A program made the translations under genes and the position numbers. From assembly GCA_002482405.1 (NCBI GenBank), contig DLFX01000329.1, positions 12,657 through 19,601 of the forward strand: a DNA stretch of 6,945 nt. Reading direction: 5' to 3'. How positions within the stretch are numbered: the first letter of the stretch is position 1; each line of letters starts with the position of its first letter. The notes under the pieces are model-generated. The model did no database searches and had not been told where the DNA came from. It saw only the letters and a program-made list of their open reading frames with translations. Source of the DNA: Firmicutes bacterium UBA7709 (GTDB taxonomy: Bacteria; Bacillota_A; Clostridia; Peptostreptococcales; Anaerovoracaceae). Positions 1-6,194 of the stretch are shown here, piece after piece.

Positions 1-1421
1 CCGCGACCGCGGCTGTGACGCTCTCCGATTCCTTCACATTTGAGGAAGGGAGCGGATCCTTGAGGCGTGCGGTCTCGCTGGAGCCGGGGGATTATCAGCT
101 CGAGGTCTCCATATCCCAGGCAGGGGAGGGGACAGGCCTGTTAATCGAAAGTCAGAATTATGGACAAGCCTCCACGCATACCTTCACTGAGCTGTATAAA
201 GGAACCCTTGAGAGCGCAGTCTCGTTTTCCGTGCCCTCAGACGCCAAAATGACCTTTATTCAGATTACCGCGCCGAAGGGTTCTGTCGTCGATGGGATCA
301 CCGTTTCGGACAAGGACGGAAATCCGGTGAAGACCGTCAATCCCGATTATCTGCTCCTGCCTTCCTTTATGGCGAACCGCCTGCAGGGTCTTCTGGTCAA
401 TCAAAACGCGGCCCAGCGTTTCATTTTCTTTGAAGACGGGTTAAAGATCGCCGCCAAGAGCCCTGTCATCGGGCATGGACCGGGGGCTTTTGAGTCGAAG
501 ATCCTGGAGGTTCAGGACTATTATTATGAGACCAAATCGCCCCACAATCATTATATTCAAACTCTGGACGAGGTTGGAATCCTGGGTCTGACCGCTTTTA
601 TCGCCATCCTGGTTTTCAGCTTCGCCGCCTTGATCAAACGGGTCCGAACCGTTCAAAACAGGGCCTTATACAGCAGTTTGTTCGCCATGCTTGTGATGAT
701 CGTCATCCATGCCGCCATCGAGCTGACTTTCATTCATGGCGTTTATAACATGGCCGTATATCTGATACTTGGACTGATTTCCAGCCATTATGGCCAAAAG
801 GAAGCCAAAGCCCCAGCGAAGCGCTCTGCCGCTTTCAGCGTGATACCGAAGGCCGTCCAGCGCTCCGCACTGGTCTTTTGCCTGATCGTGCTGCTGATCT
901 ATCTGGGTCAGTTTGTCGGCTCCACTATGGCTAAGAACATCGCCGCGGGCAGCTCCACGGAGAAGTTTATGGACACGCTGGAAACCGCGGCAGTTTTGGA
1001 TTTTACCAATGATATCAGCTATAAGTGTTCCTACCTGGTGGCCTATGCTTCCGATCTGCCTGAGTCCTACGGAATAACTGCGGAGAAATACGCGAAGGAT
1101 GTGGAGAAGCACAGATCCTTCAGCAGCCTGGCCTATCTCATGGACTATTATTATAAAACCGCCCAGCTGGAAAAGGCGTTCCAGACCCTGAACGAAAGAC
1201 AGTCTCTGATGCGCTATGATGAGAAAACCTGGAATAAAACCTTTGATTTTTACAGGCAGCAATTGGCCCTTGCCGCAAAGGTCGACGGCGGACAGGCTGC
1301 GCAGCAGCTCATAATAAAATACGCCTCAACGGCTTATAAGCAGTTGGAAGCGTATCAGAAAACATCGCCTTTGGATATTAAACTGAGCGAGGAGAACCGG
1401 CAGTTTGTGACAACCTTGTGA
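1..1421 (+). CDS. O-antigen ligase / Wzy-like polysaccharide polymerase, C-terminal part (5' end outside window)
   Basis: The reading frame is open from the first complete codon at base 3, so the gene starts left of the window; the GTG at 15 is internal. Numbering from that GTG, residues 1-110 form a polar, beta-rich stretch. Residues 130-160 contain R135, the DGLK segment and GHGPGAF. Residues 175-191 carry SPHNHYIQ..E.GILG, the His-containing motif of the Wzy_C family, in which a periplasmic Arg and His act in glycan transfer (family knowledge; here R135 and H177). Hydrophobic helices follow at about 187-207, 217-237, 240-257 and 285-303. A polar, mainly helical tail (310-468) is presumably extracytoplasmic and TPR-like. 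Such membrane proteins polymerise or ligate lipid-linked glycans outside the membrane. In a Gram-positive host the product would be capsule or exopolysaccharide, not O-antigen. Polymerase and ligase cannot be told apart from sequence. The stop is TGA at 1419. Confidence 0.8.
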   Translation, partial: ATAAVTLSDSFTFEEGSGSLRRAVSLEPGDYQLEVSISQAGEGTGLLIESQNYGQASTHTFTELYKGTLESAVSFSVPSDAKMTFIQITAPKGSVVDGITVSDKDGNPVKTVNPDYLLLPSFMANRLQGLLVNQNAAQRFIFFEDGLKIAAKSPVIGHGPGAFESKILEVQDYYYETKSPHNHYIQTLDEVGILGLTAFIAILVFSFAALIKRVRTVQNRALYSSLFAMLVMIVIHAAIELTFIHGVYNMAVYLILGLISSHYGQKEAKAPAKRSAAFSVIPKAVQRSALVFCLIVLLIYLGQFVGSTMAKNIAAGSSTEKFMDTLETAAVLDFTNDISYKCSYLVAYASDLPESYGITAEKYAKDVEKHRSFSSLAYLMDYYYKTAQLEKAFQTLNERQSLMRYDEKTWNKTFDFYRQQLALAAKVDGGQAAQQLIIKYASTAYKQLEAYQKTSPLDIKLSEENRQFVTTL

Positions 1422-1459
1422 CACGGGATGGAATTAAGATGATTAAGCTGACCGATTTC

Positions 1460-1490
1460 CTGCTGGACACATCACAGCAGTTCTTTTGTC
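1460..1490 (+). terminator. candidate intrinsic terminator after the polymerase gene
   Basis: CTGCTG (1460-1465) and CAGCAG (1475-1480) form a 6-bp stem with a 9-base loop. The T-rich run TTCTTTTGTCTT follows on the + strand. It starts 38 bases after the polymerase stop and overlaps the 3' end of the convergent ATPase gene. The stem is short and the T-run is interrupted, so this is only a moderate candidate. On the - strand no T-run follows, so it would work in one direction only. Confidence 0.4.
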
Positions 1491-2764
1491 TTCCGTGCAA
1501 GGTAAAGAGGAATGTTGGTCATCAAACCGTTTTTGAGATAGCCCCGTTTTGAAAAGCGGATGGCGTGCTCGGGTTTACTTTCGCCGACATATCGTTTAAA
1601 GGACGGTGCTGACTTGCCTTCGCCACCCTTTACTTCTATCGAAATGATTTCTGTACCGTACTGAAGCACGAAGTCAATCTCTCCGCTTTTATCGGCATAA
1701 TAGCGCGGTTCAACGTCAAACTGTCCCCGGAGCTGCTGCAGTACATAATTTTCAGTCAACTGCCCCTTAAACTGATAATCGGCCTTGAGCAAAATCGCAC
1801 TGTTGTCAATACCTGCCATGGCCTTAAGCAAACCGGTATCGAACACAAAAAGCTTGAAGCAGTCCAGCCTGTCAAAAGCGGAAATCGGATGCTCCATCTT
1901 GGTAACATTATAAAGCCGATTCAGCATACCGGCTGAAACAAGCCATTCAATAGCTTCCTCGAAGTCTCTTGCGCGGCCGCCTTCACGAACTGCACCATAC
2001 ATAAATTTTTCGTTCGGCTTTGCAAGCTGTGATGTAATACTGCGAAAGACCATCAGAATACGTCCGCTGTTTACTTTACCGTTATGTTTGGAAAAATCGT
2101 TCTCGTATACGGTAATAAGCTCGTTCTGAATCTGAGCAACCTTTTTCGGATCCTTGTTTTTTACCCATGAAGCGACACATTCCGGCATACCCCCAATAAT
2201 CAGATAATTGTTGTAGGCTTCAAGCAATCTGTTATGAAAAATTGTTTCAATCTGCTGTTCCTTTTCAATGCCGAGATAGTAGGTATAAAGCGACTCATCC
2301 GTCGCGGCAAGAAATTCATCAAATGTCAGCGGATAAAGATCCAAAAGATTGACCATACCAACAGGATAGGATTTCGGCTGTGCAAGCAAGGTACCGAGCA
2401 GGCTGCCGGCAGCAATCACATGATACTCGCTTGCTTTCTCCTTAAAATACTTCAGGGCATTCAAGGCTTCCGGACATTCCTGAATTTCATCGAAGATTAC
2501 AAGTGTTTTTCCCGGCAAAATTTTATCTCCGGAAATCAGGGAAAGAAGTTCAATAATCCGCTGCGGATTCTTACTTGCTTCAAAGATAGATTTCAGTTCG
2601 TCAGTCTCATCGAAGTTAAAGTAGACATAGCTTCCGTAAGATCTCTTGCCGAATTCCTTCATAAGCCAAGTTTTGCCGACCTGTCGCGCTCCCTTCAGAA
2701 CAAGAGGCTTTCGTTCTTCGCTGTTTTTCCATGCTATTAAATCTTGAAATACATTACGATTCAA
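1472..2764 (-). CDS. AAA ATPase with C-terminal DUF4143 / PD-(D/E)XK-like domain
   Basis: The protein has 430 residues. The N-terminal P-loop domain (AAA_14 type) has Walker A GARQVGKT at 25-32 and Walker B LVIFDEIQ at 88-95, with a sensor-like AAGS at 118-121. A second part contains YLIIGGMPECV (187-197), typical of DUF4143 ATPases. The C-terminus has E337, the EIDF segment with D364, and IEVKGG with E377 and K379, the pattern of a PD-(D/E)XK nuclease fold seen in this family. Length is normal and no active residue is obviously missing. Members occur in many copies in bacteria and archaea; their biological role is mostly unknown, so none is assigned. The start is TTG at 2764: an in-frame TGA lies three codons upstream and a GGGTGAT ribosome site sits five bases before it. 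The gene is convergent with the polymerase and follows the HAD gene after 178 bp of AT-rich DNA. Its more AT-rich composition suggests transfer (inference). Confidence 0.9.
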   Translation of the reverse strand: MNRNVFQDLIAWKNSEERKPLVLKGARQVGKTWLMKEFGKRSYGSYVYFNFDETDELKSIFEASKNPQRIIELLSLISGDKILPGKTLVIFDEIQECPEALNALKYFKEKASEYHVIAAGSLLGTLLAQPKSYPVGMVNLLDLYPLTFDEFLAATDESLYTYYLGIEKEQQIETIFHNRLLEAYNNYLIIGGMPECVASWVKNKDPKKVAQIQNELITVYENDFSKHNGKVNSGRILMVFRSITSQLAKPNEKFMYGAVREGGRARDFEEAIEWLVSAGMLNRLYNVTKMEHPISAFDRLDCFKLFVFDTGLLKAMAGIDNSAILLKADYQFKGQLTENYVLQQLRGQFDVEPRYYADKSGEIDFVLQYGTEIISIEVKGGEGKSAPSFKRYVGESKPEHAIRFSKRGYLKNGLMTNIPLYLARKTKELL

Positions 2765-2769
2765 GTGAA

Positions 2770-2776
2770 ATCACCC
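2770..2776 (-). promoter_or_regulatory. ribosome binding site deciding the TTG start of the ATPase
   Basis: On the - strand GGGTGAT lies five bases before TTG at 2764. GGTGAT can pair with the 3' end of 16S rRNA (anti-SD core plus the extended UCA part). No ATG or GTG in frame lies nearby, and an in-frame TGA closes the frame just upstream, so TTG is the only reasonable start. Confidence 0.6.
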
Positions 2777-2790
2777 ATCCTTTTGATACT

Positions 2791-2821
2791 ATTTTAAATT
2801 TAAGCTGTGCATTGTTTTCAA
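2791..2821 (-). promoter_or_regulatory. possible promoter of the ATPase gene
   Basis: On the - strand, TTGAAA (2816-2821; 5 of 6 matches to TTGACA) is followed after 19 bases by TAAAAT (2791-2796; 5 of 6 matches to TATAAT). The expected transcript start near 2784 leaves a leader of about 20 bases that includes the ribosome site. The spacer is two bases longer than ideal, and AT-rich DNA yields such boxes by chance. The -35 box lies inside one arm of the inverted repeat at 2813-2847. Confidence 0.35.
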
Positions 2822-2847
2822 ATAGGTTATGCTTTTATTTGAAAACA
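2813..2847. repeat. perfect 12-bp inverted repeat in the AT-rich spacer before the ATPase gene
   Basis: TGTTTTCAAATA at 2813-2824 and its exact reverse complement TATTTGAAAACA at 2836-2847 flank an 11-base spacer. No T-run follows on either strand, so it does not look like an intrinsic terminator. It overlaps the candidate -35 box of the ATPase gene, which would suit an operator bound by a dimeric repressor. A transcript hairpin or the remnant of a mobile element end are alternatives. The rest of the spacer (2765-2942) holds no gene I can support. Confidence 0.7.
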
Positions 2848-2942
2848 GCATAAGAAATATGTTAATAGTATGACATAAAATCTGAAAAAATCAATACATT
2901 ATCACACGTTTTTCCGAAATTATTAGCGTATATAAACACATT

Positions 2943-3548
2943 TTACACGGAACGCGGGATGCTTCCCCATGGCGCAGGTTCGCCGTTTTTCACCAGAAAG
3001 CTTTTCTTGGCTATTCTGGCCAACGGTAAATCTGACAGTGAGTCTGAGTAGAATTCATTGATACTAAAAGCTTCTGCCTCATTCTTCAAATCATTCTTCA
3101 AATCTGCTCTGAATCTTCTTACCTTCTCTTCTCCGTAACAATTTTCACCTGTATATCTCCCGGTTTTTATATCTACCCTGGACGCAATCAGATGCCGGAT
3201 CCCAAGGCGGCGGCATATCGGCCTCAATAAAAACTCAGGAGAAGCGGATATTATTATGTCGTTTTCATTCTTGTTTTCTAAGTACCAGGGAAAGATTCCC
3301 TCAACATTTTCATCCCAAAAGGAGGAAACCAAAGCTTCCGCATCAGGTAAAAATCTCAAGAAGCGAAAAAACAGCTCTTTGAGCCTTGTCTTGGAGATCA
3401 ACTTCAGTATATATAACACAGCCCCCGCCGCCGCAAAAGGCAAGGCAAGCAAGGACCTCGGGTATCTCCCGATACAATACTTATAAAAGTTCAGCGTGGC
3501 ATCGCCGTTATAGACCGTCTTGTCGAAATCATATACGTTGCATTCCAT
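2943..3548 (-). CDS. HAD-IB family phosphatase (phosphoserine-phosphatase-like)
   Basis: The 201-residue protein has all four HAD motifs: DFDKT with nucleophile D7 and acid D9, IIISAS around S101, K142 in GEEKVRR, and YSDSLSDLP with D169 and D173. Family members hydrolyse phosphoesters through a phospho-aspartate with Mg2+; the substrate here cannot be read. The segment 31-50 (RSLLALPFAAAGAVLYILKL) is very hydrophobic and belongs to the helical cap inserted after motif I, as in the subfamily named from phosphoserine phosphatase; it may touch the membrane. I chose ATG 3548 because AGAGG lies five bases upstream and DxD then falls at residue 7, as usual. An in-frame TTG at 3563, preceded by AAGGGTGAT, is a real alternative adding MKEET. 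It starts 42 bp after the regulator stop (27 bp with TTG), so co-transcription with the two-component genes is likely. No clear terminator follows. Confidence 0.88.
   Translation of the reverse strand: MECNVYDFDKTVYNGDATLNFYKYCIGRYPRSLLALPFAAAGAVLYILKLISKTRLKELFFRFLRFLPDAEALVSSFWDENVEGIFPWYLENKNENDIIISASPEFLLRPICRRLGIRHLIASRVDIKTGRYTGENCYGEEKVRRFRADLKNDLKNEAEAFSINEFYSDSLSDLPLARIAKKSFLVKNGEPAPWGSIPRSV
3081..3104. repeat. 12-bp exact tandem duplication inside the HAD gene
   Basis: The unit ATTCTTCAAATC occurs twice in tandem (3081-3092 and 3093-3104). It is in frame and encodes the repeated tetrapeptide DLKN-DLKN at about residues 149-156, between motif III and motif IV. The identity of both copies suggests a recent slippage event that lengthens a surface loop by four residues. 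Confidence 0.9.
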
Positions 3549-3590
3549 CGTTTCCTCTTTCAATACATCATCACCCTTGATCTGTGCAAA

Positions 3591-4307
3591 TTACGGCGTC
3601 TTTTGCTGCAGGCTTGCGTTGAACTTGTAGCCCACGCCGCGAACCGTCAAAATAAACCTGGGGCGGGAGGGATCCGGTTCGATTTTTTTACGGATGTTCC
3701 CGATATAGACAATGATGGTTCTGGAGTCTCCATCCAGAGAGTTTTCCTTCCAGACCGCCTCGTAGATCTGCTCCACCGTGTAGATTCGCTTTGGATTGGA
3801 CATGAGCAGAGCGAGGATCTCAAATTCCTTGGCCGACAGGGCGATCTTCCTGCCGTCGCAGAGGACCTCATAGGTATCCGTGTTGATCTTGATATCCTGA
3901 TACTCCAGAGTGGGTTTTGGGTCGGAGACCCTGCTTGCCATCAGCCGGTTTCTCCGAAGGTGGGCCTTGATGCGGGCCACCAGTTCCAGCCCGGAAAAGG
4001 GCTTGGTGATATAGTCGTCTCCGCCGGCGCCCAGAGCGACGACCTTGTCGATATCGTTGGACTTGCAGCTGGCAAAGATAATGGGGCAGTCCGTGATCTT
4101 GCGAATGCTCAGGCAAAGCTCCGTCCCTTCGATGTCGGGGAGCATGATGTCCAAAACGATGAGGTCGATCTTCTGCTTTTTCAAAAGATCAAGGGCTTCC
4201 TCACCGCTGAATGCGGGAAATACGTGAAAACCTTCCTCGGACAGATACAGCGTGGAAAAGTCGATAATTCCTTTTTCGTCGTCCACCAGCAGAATGTTTT
4301 CATTCAT
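3591..4307 (-). CDS. OmpR/PhoB-family response regulator
   Basis: The 238-residue protein has a receiver domain (about 4-115) with acidic pair D9-D10, phospho-acceptor D53 in LIVLDIMLP, switch residue S80 (in IIFASC) and K102 in DYITKPF. A winged-helix DNA-binding domain follows (about 137-230): the ALSAKEFEILALL segment, the recognition region with SRTIIVYIGNIRKKI, and the C-terminal wing RFILTVRGVGYKF. Length and order are those of the OmpR/PhoB family, which bind direct repeats as dimers. It starts at ATG 4307 after a strong AAGGAGG site seven bases upstream. The kinase gene ends 41 bp before it and should be its cognate sensor; the HAD gene follows closely. The receiver reads ALGAGGDDY where most relatives have GADDY, and FASC where LTA or LSA is usual; both are mild variants. 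The target genes are unknown. Confidence 0.95.
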   Translation of the reverse strand: MNENILLVDDEKGIIDFSTLYLSEEGFHVFPAFSGEEALDLLKKQKIDLIVLDIMLPDIEGTELCLSIRKITDCPIIFASCKSNDIDKVVALGAGGDDYITKPFSGLELVARIKAHLRRNRLMASRVSDPKPTLEYQDIKINTDTYEVLCDGRKIALSAKEFEILALLMSNPKRIYTVEQIYEAVWKENSLDGDSRTIIVYIGNIRKKIEPDPSRPRFILTVRGVGYKFNASLQQKTP

Positions 4308-4326
4308 AAAGCGCCCTCCTTCCGAA

Positions 4327-4346
4327 CTTCAAAACCAGTTTTCAAG
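4327..4346. repeat. near-perfect palindrome between kinase and regulator genes
   Basis: CTTCAAAACCAGTTTTCAAG can fold with 8 of 9 paired positions (CTT/AAG and AAAAC/GTTTT, separated by one mismatch) around a 2-base loop. In the - strand mRNA it lies between the kinase stop and the regulator Shine-Dalgarno. No T-run follows, so termination is unlikely. It could tune RNA stability or regulator translation; this is inference. Confidence 0.5.
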
Positions 4347-4348
4347 CT

Positions 4349-6079
4349 TTAACTGACGTTTGCAACGGGGAACCTGATGGTAAAGACCGTCCCCCGGCCT
4401 AATTCGCTTTCCACGGAAATTCCGGCCTGATGCTTTAAAAGAATCTCCTTTGAAATGGCAAGGCCCAGCCCCGTACCTTTGCTTCCCCTCGCGTTGGAAG
4501 CTGTGTAGAACATATCGAAAATGTGGGGCAGATCCTTCTCAGTGATGCCGGTCCCCGTGTCGGAAAATCTGATCTCGAGAAAGTCCCTGTCGGGCAAGCT
4601 GAACTCCACAGCGATCTTTCCGCCCTGTGGCGTATTTTTCATGGCGTTGTTTACAAGATTATATACGACCTGCTCGATCCTTTCAACGTCCAGGATAAAT
4701 TCCGCGCTCAGGATAGATCTCGGTCCTTGGCCGCCAGACCCGCCTTCGATATTCAGCGAAAACTCGTAACCCGCCTGTTCCGCGTCCCGGGAAAACTTTT
4801 TAAAAATCGGCAGAAAGCCCTCCTCAAAGGAAAGGAGTGAATAATTGAATGAAAACTGGCCGCTTTCAAATTGAGACAGCTGGAAAAGGTCATTGACCAG
4901 CCGCTCCAGAAGGAGAGTTTTCTGATGCGCGTTGAAAATGGAATCCGCCAGCCGCTCCCGGTCGCCGCTGAGCTTGTTGTCCAGGATGGCCTCCAGGTTT
5001 CCCCGCAGCGTCGTGATGGGAGTTTTCAGCTCATGGGAGATCACATACAGCAATCTTTGCCGCTCCTTTTCGGAGCGGTTTTTTTCGTCGCTGAACTCCT
5101 TTGTCTCCGTGATGTCCTGCAGCCTGCCTTCGATGCCGAAAACCTCCCCGGAGGAATCGTGGATCAGAGACGTGTATTCCTGGAACCAGCGGTATTCCCC
5201 GTCCTTTGTGCGATAGCGCAGGGTCACCGAAGCTTCGGGGGACAGGTTGGGGGTCAGAGTGAGGTCGAACAGCTCCTTGTCCTCGGAATGAACGCATTCC
5301 AGCAGCAGGTAAGGGTTTTCGTAAAACTGATTTTGAGTATATCCCAGGATTTCCGCCGCGTTTGGGCTGACGTACTCAAAGCAGGGGTCCGGTTTTGTCG
5401 TATAAAGATAGACGATGTCCCGTGAGTTTTCTGTCAACAGCCGGAAAATTTTCTCGTTCCGTTTCAGAGTGTTGTTGTTCTTCTGCAGAAATACAAAGAA
5501 AATGGCCACATTCAGCGCCAGGATCAAAATGAGTTCCAGAATGTAATGGGTGGAGGACGCGTTAAAGTCGGGATTGAGATAGAAGTAATAGGACTTGTGT
5601 ATTCCCCAGATGATGAAAATAATTCCGGTGGCGCTCTTTTCTTTACCCTCGATGGGCCATTCCTGCAGAAACTCGATCCCGGTATAGATAGCAACAATAC
5701 TGTAAAAAAGGGACAGCGGAAGCACCTCGACAAAATAAGTGAGATGAAAGCCGGGGCAGATCAGGATCCATGCCAGATTCCCTAAAAACAGCCAGGTCCA
5801 GAACCGGGGCACGTCCTTCCGCGTCAGATGATAGGTGCCCGTCAGCAGCAGTAAGGCGCTGAGGCAGAAAACGACCTGTTGAAAGGTGATCAGATAGGCA
5901 GCCGGGACTTCGTCGATGAACAGGAGCTGCATGAGAACACCCAAACCGTACAGCCCCCAGCTGCCGCCCCAGAACCCGAGGGCGCGCTCGCGGTTTTTCT
6001 TATAGATTACGAAGAATATCAATGCGAAGATAAAAAGGAAAATCGACAGAATCAACGCATAGTAAAACATTAAAAACAT
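4349..6079 (-). CDS. membrane PAS-domain sensor histidine kinase
   Basis: Numbering is from ATG 6079 (576 residues). About seven hydrophobic segments fill the N-terminus (2-27, 34-55, 63-83, 90-108, 113-137, 149-167, 177-198), a membrane sensor with no large extracellular loop. A PAS/PAC domain follows (about 210-327), with SPNAAEILGYT and YRTKDGEYRWFQEY. The kinase core has the H-box ISHELKTP with H349, N-box NLVNNAMKN with N478, G1 DTGTGI (D507, G509, G511), the F-box IFDMFYTA and G2 GTGLGL (535-540). All catalytic motifs are intact. There is no HAMP domain and no receiver. It should autophosphorylate on H349 and pass phosphate to D53 of the regulator 41 bp downstream. The signal is unknown: a membrane-embedded ligand or an internal PAS ligand are both possible. 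In-frame GTG 6088, ATG 6085 and ATG 6070 are alternative starts; ATG 6079 has the best-spaced ribosome site. The gene is divergent from the receptor gene. Confidence 0.95.
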   Translation of the reverse strand: MFLMFYYALILSIFLFIFALIFFVIYKKNRERALGFWGGSWGLYGLGVLMQLLFIDEVPAAYLITFQQVVFCLSALLLLTGTYHLTRKDVPRFWTWLFLGNLAWILICPGFHLTYFVEVLPLSLFYSIVAIYTGIEFLQEWPIEGKEKSATGIIFIIWGIHKSYYFYLNPDFNASSTHYILELILILALNVAIFFVFLQKNNNTLKRNEKIFRLLTENSRDIVYLYTTKPDPCFEYVSPNAAEILGYTQNQFYENPYLLLECVHSEDKELFDLTLTPNLSPEASVTLRYRTKDGEYRWFQEYTSLIHDSSGEVFGIEGRLQDITETKEFSDEKNRSEKERQRLLYVISHELKTPITTLRGNLEAILDNKLSGDRERLADSIFNAHQKTLLLERLVNDLFQLSQFESGQFSFNYSLLSFEEGFLPIFKKFSRDAEQAGYEFSLNIEGGSGGQGPRSILSAEFILDVERIEQVVYNLVNNAMKNTPQGGKIAVEFSLPDRDFLEIRFSDTGTGITEKDLPHIFDMFYTASNARGSKGTGLGLAISKEILLKHQAGISVESELGRGTVFTIRFPVANVS

Positions 6080-6083
6080 AAGC

Positions 6084-6090
6084 ATCACCC
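6084..6090 (-). promoter_or_regulatory. ribosome binding site for the histidine kinase
   Basis: GGGTGAT on the - strand lies four bases before ATG 6079. It overlaps the upstream in-frame GTG 6088 and ATG 6085, which therefore lack a well-spaced site of their own. This favours ATG 6079 as the start. The same GGGTGAT motif precedes the ATPase start and the alternative HAD start. Confidence 0.5.
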
Positions 6091-6150
6091 AAACTCAACA
6101 GTCTGCCAAACTGAATAGAACCAACAAATTCTTACATTTTTCTATTCTAG

Positions 6151-6179
6151 ATTATACCTTTGAATTCCCCGGCGGGCAA
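6151..6179 (-). promoter_or_regulatory. candidate sigma-70/SigA-type promoter of the kinase-regulator-HAD operon
   Basis: On the - strand TTGCCC (6174-6179; 4 of 6 matches) is followed after exactly 17 bases by a perfect TATAAT (6151-6156). The expected transcript start is near 6144, giving a leader of about 65 bases before ATG 6079. Spacing and the perfect -10 make this the best promoter candidate in the window. Confidence 0.65.
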
Positions 6180-6184
6180 GGCTC

Positions 6185-6194
6185 AATCGCGATT
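6185..6194. repeat. 10-bp perfect palindrome upstream of the kinase promoter
   Basis: AATCGCGATT is self-complementary over ten bases and lies five bases upstream of the -35 box of the candidate kinase promoter. A short palindrome in this place could be an operator half or full site. It is short enough to be chance, and I do not recognise a regulator for it. Confidence 0.35.

Noticed and set aside
1439..1552. Small + strand frame MIKLTDFLLD... (37 residues) starting 18 bases after the polymerase stop; it could be the truncated start of the next polysaccharide gene.
   Set aside because: Most of it is antisense to the well-supported ATPase gene, it covers the candidate terminator, it has no clear ribosome site, and the product resembles nothing I know.
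2880..2920. Possible terminator after the HAD gene (GGAAAAA ... TTTTTTC).
   Set aside because: The arms are almost only A/T with a long loop, so a stable stem is unlikely.
3603..4352. Long + strand frame of 249 codons opposite the response regulator, and similar long frames opposite the kinase (4871-5425) and ATPase (2234-2740).
   Set aside because: They are antisense shadows of genes with clear domain motifs; none shows a recognisable domain.
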